IMG/VR virus record: IMGVR_UViG_3300023179_009545
Location: 1-22,607 of that record
Direction: 5' to 3' (one strand)
DNA: 22,607 bases
Source of the DNA: a virus
The notes beneath the pieces were generated by a model. The model was not told the origin of the DNA, ran no database searches, and saw only the letters and a list, made by a program, of their open reading frames with translations. Every line of letters begins with the position of its first letter. The first letter of the stretch is position 1. This document shows, one piece after another, positions 20,898-22,607 of this stretch. The position numbers and the translations under genes were made by a program.

Positions 20898-21323
20898 TTG
20901 ATTAGAGGTTTGTTGCAAAAATGTCCATTTGGACTTCCGATTCCAAAAGCTTGCAAGTGTGCCGGAGGTATAGCCAAAGGTACCGAGGTAAGTGCTATCA
21001 AAATTATGTCTCCTATAAATTTAGAATCTGAAGATGCAGAAGAGATTTTAAAAGATAATTTGGAAGCTCTTAGTCAAGTTGACGCACCAAAAAGGTGTCC
21101 TTACGCCGATAGACTTTTTTCAGATTCCAACAAGGTTGATTGCAAATTTAATGAAACAGATATAAATTTTATTTCTAATCAACTGCCACTAAATGGAAGT
21201 CCAGAATATCCAGCTATAACAATTGGGAATTCTTCGATCCCTGGTTTTGGACAACCACCACATGATTATTCTGATAATAATAATCGTACAGTATATTATG
21301 GTATTTATTCTTTACTAGGATAG
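20898..21323 (+). CDS. Small Cys-containing protein with CPFGLPIP motif
   Basis: The 141-residue product starts at TTG with AGGAG six bases upstream. Cysteines C9 in QKCPFGLPIP, C19 and C21 in KACKCAGG, C67 in KRCPYADR and C82 in DCKF suggest a metal-binding or disulfide-stabilised fold. The C-terminal 50 residues are Pro/Gly/Asn-rich (GNSSIPGFGQPPHDYS). I recall similar CPFGLPIP proteins in environmental phage contigs but know no function. It precedes a larger unknown gene by nine bases. Confidence 0.72.
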   Translation: MIRGLLQKCPFGLPIPKACKCAGGIAKGTEVSAIKIMSPINLESEDAEEILKDNLEALSQVDAPKRCPYADRLFSDSNKVDCKFNETDINFISNQLPLNGSPEYPAITIGNSSIPGFGQPPHDYSDNNNRTVYYGIYSLLG

Positions 21324-21332
21324 GAGTTTTTT

Positions 21333-22304
21333 ATGAACAGCTATGTAACAAGTTATATTTATAAAGAAGCACAGGATTTTATAGAAAATAATCTTATGCT
21401 AGAAGAAGATGCTGATGATTTTGGGGATTATCCAGAGCAAATGGACGTCATCACTGTCGAAGAAGCTTTCTCACCCATGATAGAAGGCGATGATAGCTTT
21501 GGAGAGCTTGGTGAGCAACTTATAGAAATGGATGAAGATATAACTCAATTTGTAGAAGATCATGGTGAAGAGAAAATTTCTGTTATTCCTGGATCTGAAG
21601 CAAAAGAATCTGATTTCGAAGAAGAGGAAGAAGAGGAAGAAGGCGATTACGTAAACGATGGTAATATTAAAAAATTTTTAGATTATATCAATGAAATTTA
21701 TCCATCGAAGATCCCAAAACATGATGGTTCGACTACTTTGGGTTGTGAGCGTGCTAAGTCATGGCTGGAAAGATTAGACAAAGAAATTTCTACTGTTATT
21801 AGAAAAGATCAAGATGGTATGTTAGATATTAATTCTTTAGAAAAAATTAGAACTAATATTATGTCTGATGTAGCTAAATTATCAAAACATATTAATGTTC
21901 TAAAAAATAGATTTAAAGAAGAATCTAAGAAAAAAGCAAGTCTGGATGAAAATGGAATTCCATCTTGGACTAATGCCTCTGGAAATGAGGTGGATTACTC
22001 TGAACTTAAAAAAGAAGCTGCTACACCCAATAAAATGTTTATTTCTGTCTCACCATTTGAGAGAGCTATTTCTGGAATTATGATTAATGCGCATGTTTCT
22101 GCAGGTCATAGTATGGAAGAAGTTTATGATTATCTTTCTAAAAAATATGGGATTACACCTAGAGAAGAATTAGCAATTATGCAAATTTGTATGGATAGTG
22201 GTTTCCATATTTTTAAAGATAGAGGTACATTTTCTGGTTTAGAAAAAGATTCTGGTAACGATACCAAACGTGGTGTTGATTTTATCAAAAATTATTTTGC
22301 GTAG
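21333..22304 (+). CDS. Unknown protein with acidic N-terminal region
   Basis: In 323 residues, the first 105 are strongly acidic, ending in an uninterrupted Glu run (EEEEEEEE near 96-103). Residues 110-200 are helical and mixed-charge (KSWLERLDKEISTVIRK, DVAKLSKHINVLKNRFKEE), suggestive of a coiled coil. Residues 230-323 form a compact conserved-looking domain: NKMFISVSPFERAISGIMIN, YDYLSKKYGITPREELAIMQ and GFHIFKDRGTFSG. No enzyme motif is evident. ATG 21333 has AGGAG upstream. It may be a virion protein; the family is not recognised. Confidence 0.72.
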   Translation: MNSYVTSYIYKEAQDFIENNLMLEEDADDFGDYPEQMDVITVEEAFSPMIEGDDSFGELGEQLIEMDEDITQFVEDHGEEKISVIPGSEAKESDFEEEEEEEEGDYVNDGNIKKFLDYINEIYPSKIPKHDGSTTLGCERAKSWLERLDKEISTVIRKDQDGMLDINSLEKIRTNIMSDVAKLSKHINVLKNRFKEESKKKASLDENGIPSWTNASGNEVDYSELKKEAATPNKMFISVSPFERAISGIMINAHVSAGHSMEEVYDYLSKKYGITPREELAIMQICMDSGFHIFKDRGTFSGLEKDSGNDTKRGVDFIKNYFA

Positions 22305-22310
22305 GATATT

Positions 22311-22607
22311 ATGAAAATAACAAGACAAAATACAAATGAATCTTATAACACAACTGTTGATTGGCTAAAAAATTTTGCTGATTCTCTAAGAAAAGATGCT
22401 AACTTTATTGATAATTTTAAAAAAATTAAAGATAAAGATTTTGGATCTATTGAAGAAAAAATGGCAGATATCAAGCAAAGAGTTGGTTTTGATATTATCA
22501 AAACCATGCAAGATGAACATACCAATGTTAAATCTGCCGCCATGAAATGTGATCATGTTAAAGATCAATCTGATGACAAAGAATGCAAAGTTTGTAAAGC
22601 AAAAAAA
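22311..22607 (+). CDS. Unknown protein, 3' end outside window
   Basis: The frame opens at ATG 22311, with AGGA at 22303-22306 overlapping the preceding stop region, and stays open for 99 codons to the last base. The visible part is helical and charged (TVDWLKNFADSLRKDANF, FGSIEEKMADIKQRVGFD), then becomes Cys-containing (MKCDHVKDQSDDKECKVCK), which may be a zinc-binding start of the next domain. It is seven bases after the previous gene and so probably co-transcribed. Not recognised. Confidence 0.72.
   Translation, partial: MKITRQNTNESYNTTVDWLKNFADSLRKDANFIDNFKKIKDKDFGSIEEKMADIKQRVGFDIIKTMQDEHTNVKSAAMKCDHVKDQSDDKECKVCKAKK

Noticed and set aside
1-22607. tRNA genes, rRNA and IS elements
   Set aside because: I saw no cloverleaf with a conserved T-loop, no rRNA segments other than the 10-base match at 12077-12086, and no transposase; the mobile elements here are inteins and homing endonucleases.

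Overview
The window looks like the replication/recombination block and the start of a second, probably virion-related block of a large AT-rich tailed phage of a bacterium. Every credible gene is on the + strand, genes abut or overlap by 1-26 bases (often ATGA/GTGA/TTGA), TTG and GTG starts are common, and the gene set combines a bacterial-type DNA polymerase III alpha (DnaE), RecA, a DnaG-type primase core, an SSB with an acidic tail, a RuvC-like resolvase, a phage-type GroEL, a sigma-region-4-like factor and a run of proteins with no recognisable cellular role. I cannot name the host. The style matches the 'fractured genes' reported from aquatic metagenomic phage DNA: essential genes broken by split inteins, with homing endonucleases between the halves.

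Layout. 1-1181: 3' part of a gene with tandem 29-residue repeats. 1182-1439: AT-rich non-coding DNA with a GC-rich hairpin and a perfect 19-bp inverted repeat. 1440-5142: DNA polymerase III alpha in pieces. The first piece here starts with a split-intein C-fragment, so its N-terminal partner (PHP/early palm plus an intein N-fragment) must lie outside the window. That piece ends with the N-fragment of a second split intein; a zinc-finger/Vsr-like homing endonuclease gene follows in another frame, then the matching intein C-fragment fused to the polymerase C-terminal part. The polymerase is therefore predicted to be assembled from three polypeptides by two trans-splicing events. 5139-8311: a zinc-ribbon protein, a glycosyltransferase-like/FkbM methyltransferase fusion, a small unknown protein and a possible UvsY-like mediator. 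8312-9093: structured leader, SSB, and a strong terminator that also covers the ribosome site of the next gene. 9094-13292: RuvC-like resolvase, GroEL and RecA. RecA is split by an atypical split intein with a very short (15-residue) N-fragment and a 125-residue C-fragment, with the decayed end of another homing endonuclease between the halves. 13289-14866: zinc-ribbon protein, primase core without a zinc domain, sigma-like protein. 14920-22607: mostly unrecognised genes, likely virion or packaging related, interrupted by a terminator at 17668-17705, a possible small terminase subunit and a CCA-adding/poly(A) polymerase-like nucleotidyltransferase; the last gene runs off the end.

How the genes fit together: DnaE, SSB, primase, RecA, RuvC-like nuclease and possibly a UvsY-like mediator would form a replication/recombination module; GroEL would fold phage proteins; the sigma-like factor lies exactly at the border to the putative late genes. 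The most notable system is the set of three split inteins (two in DnaE, one in RecA), with one intact and one decayed homing endonuclease, which makes two replication proteins dependent on protein trans-splicing. All functional statements are from reading translated sequence; no database search was possible.
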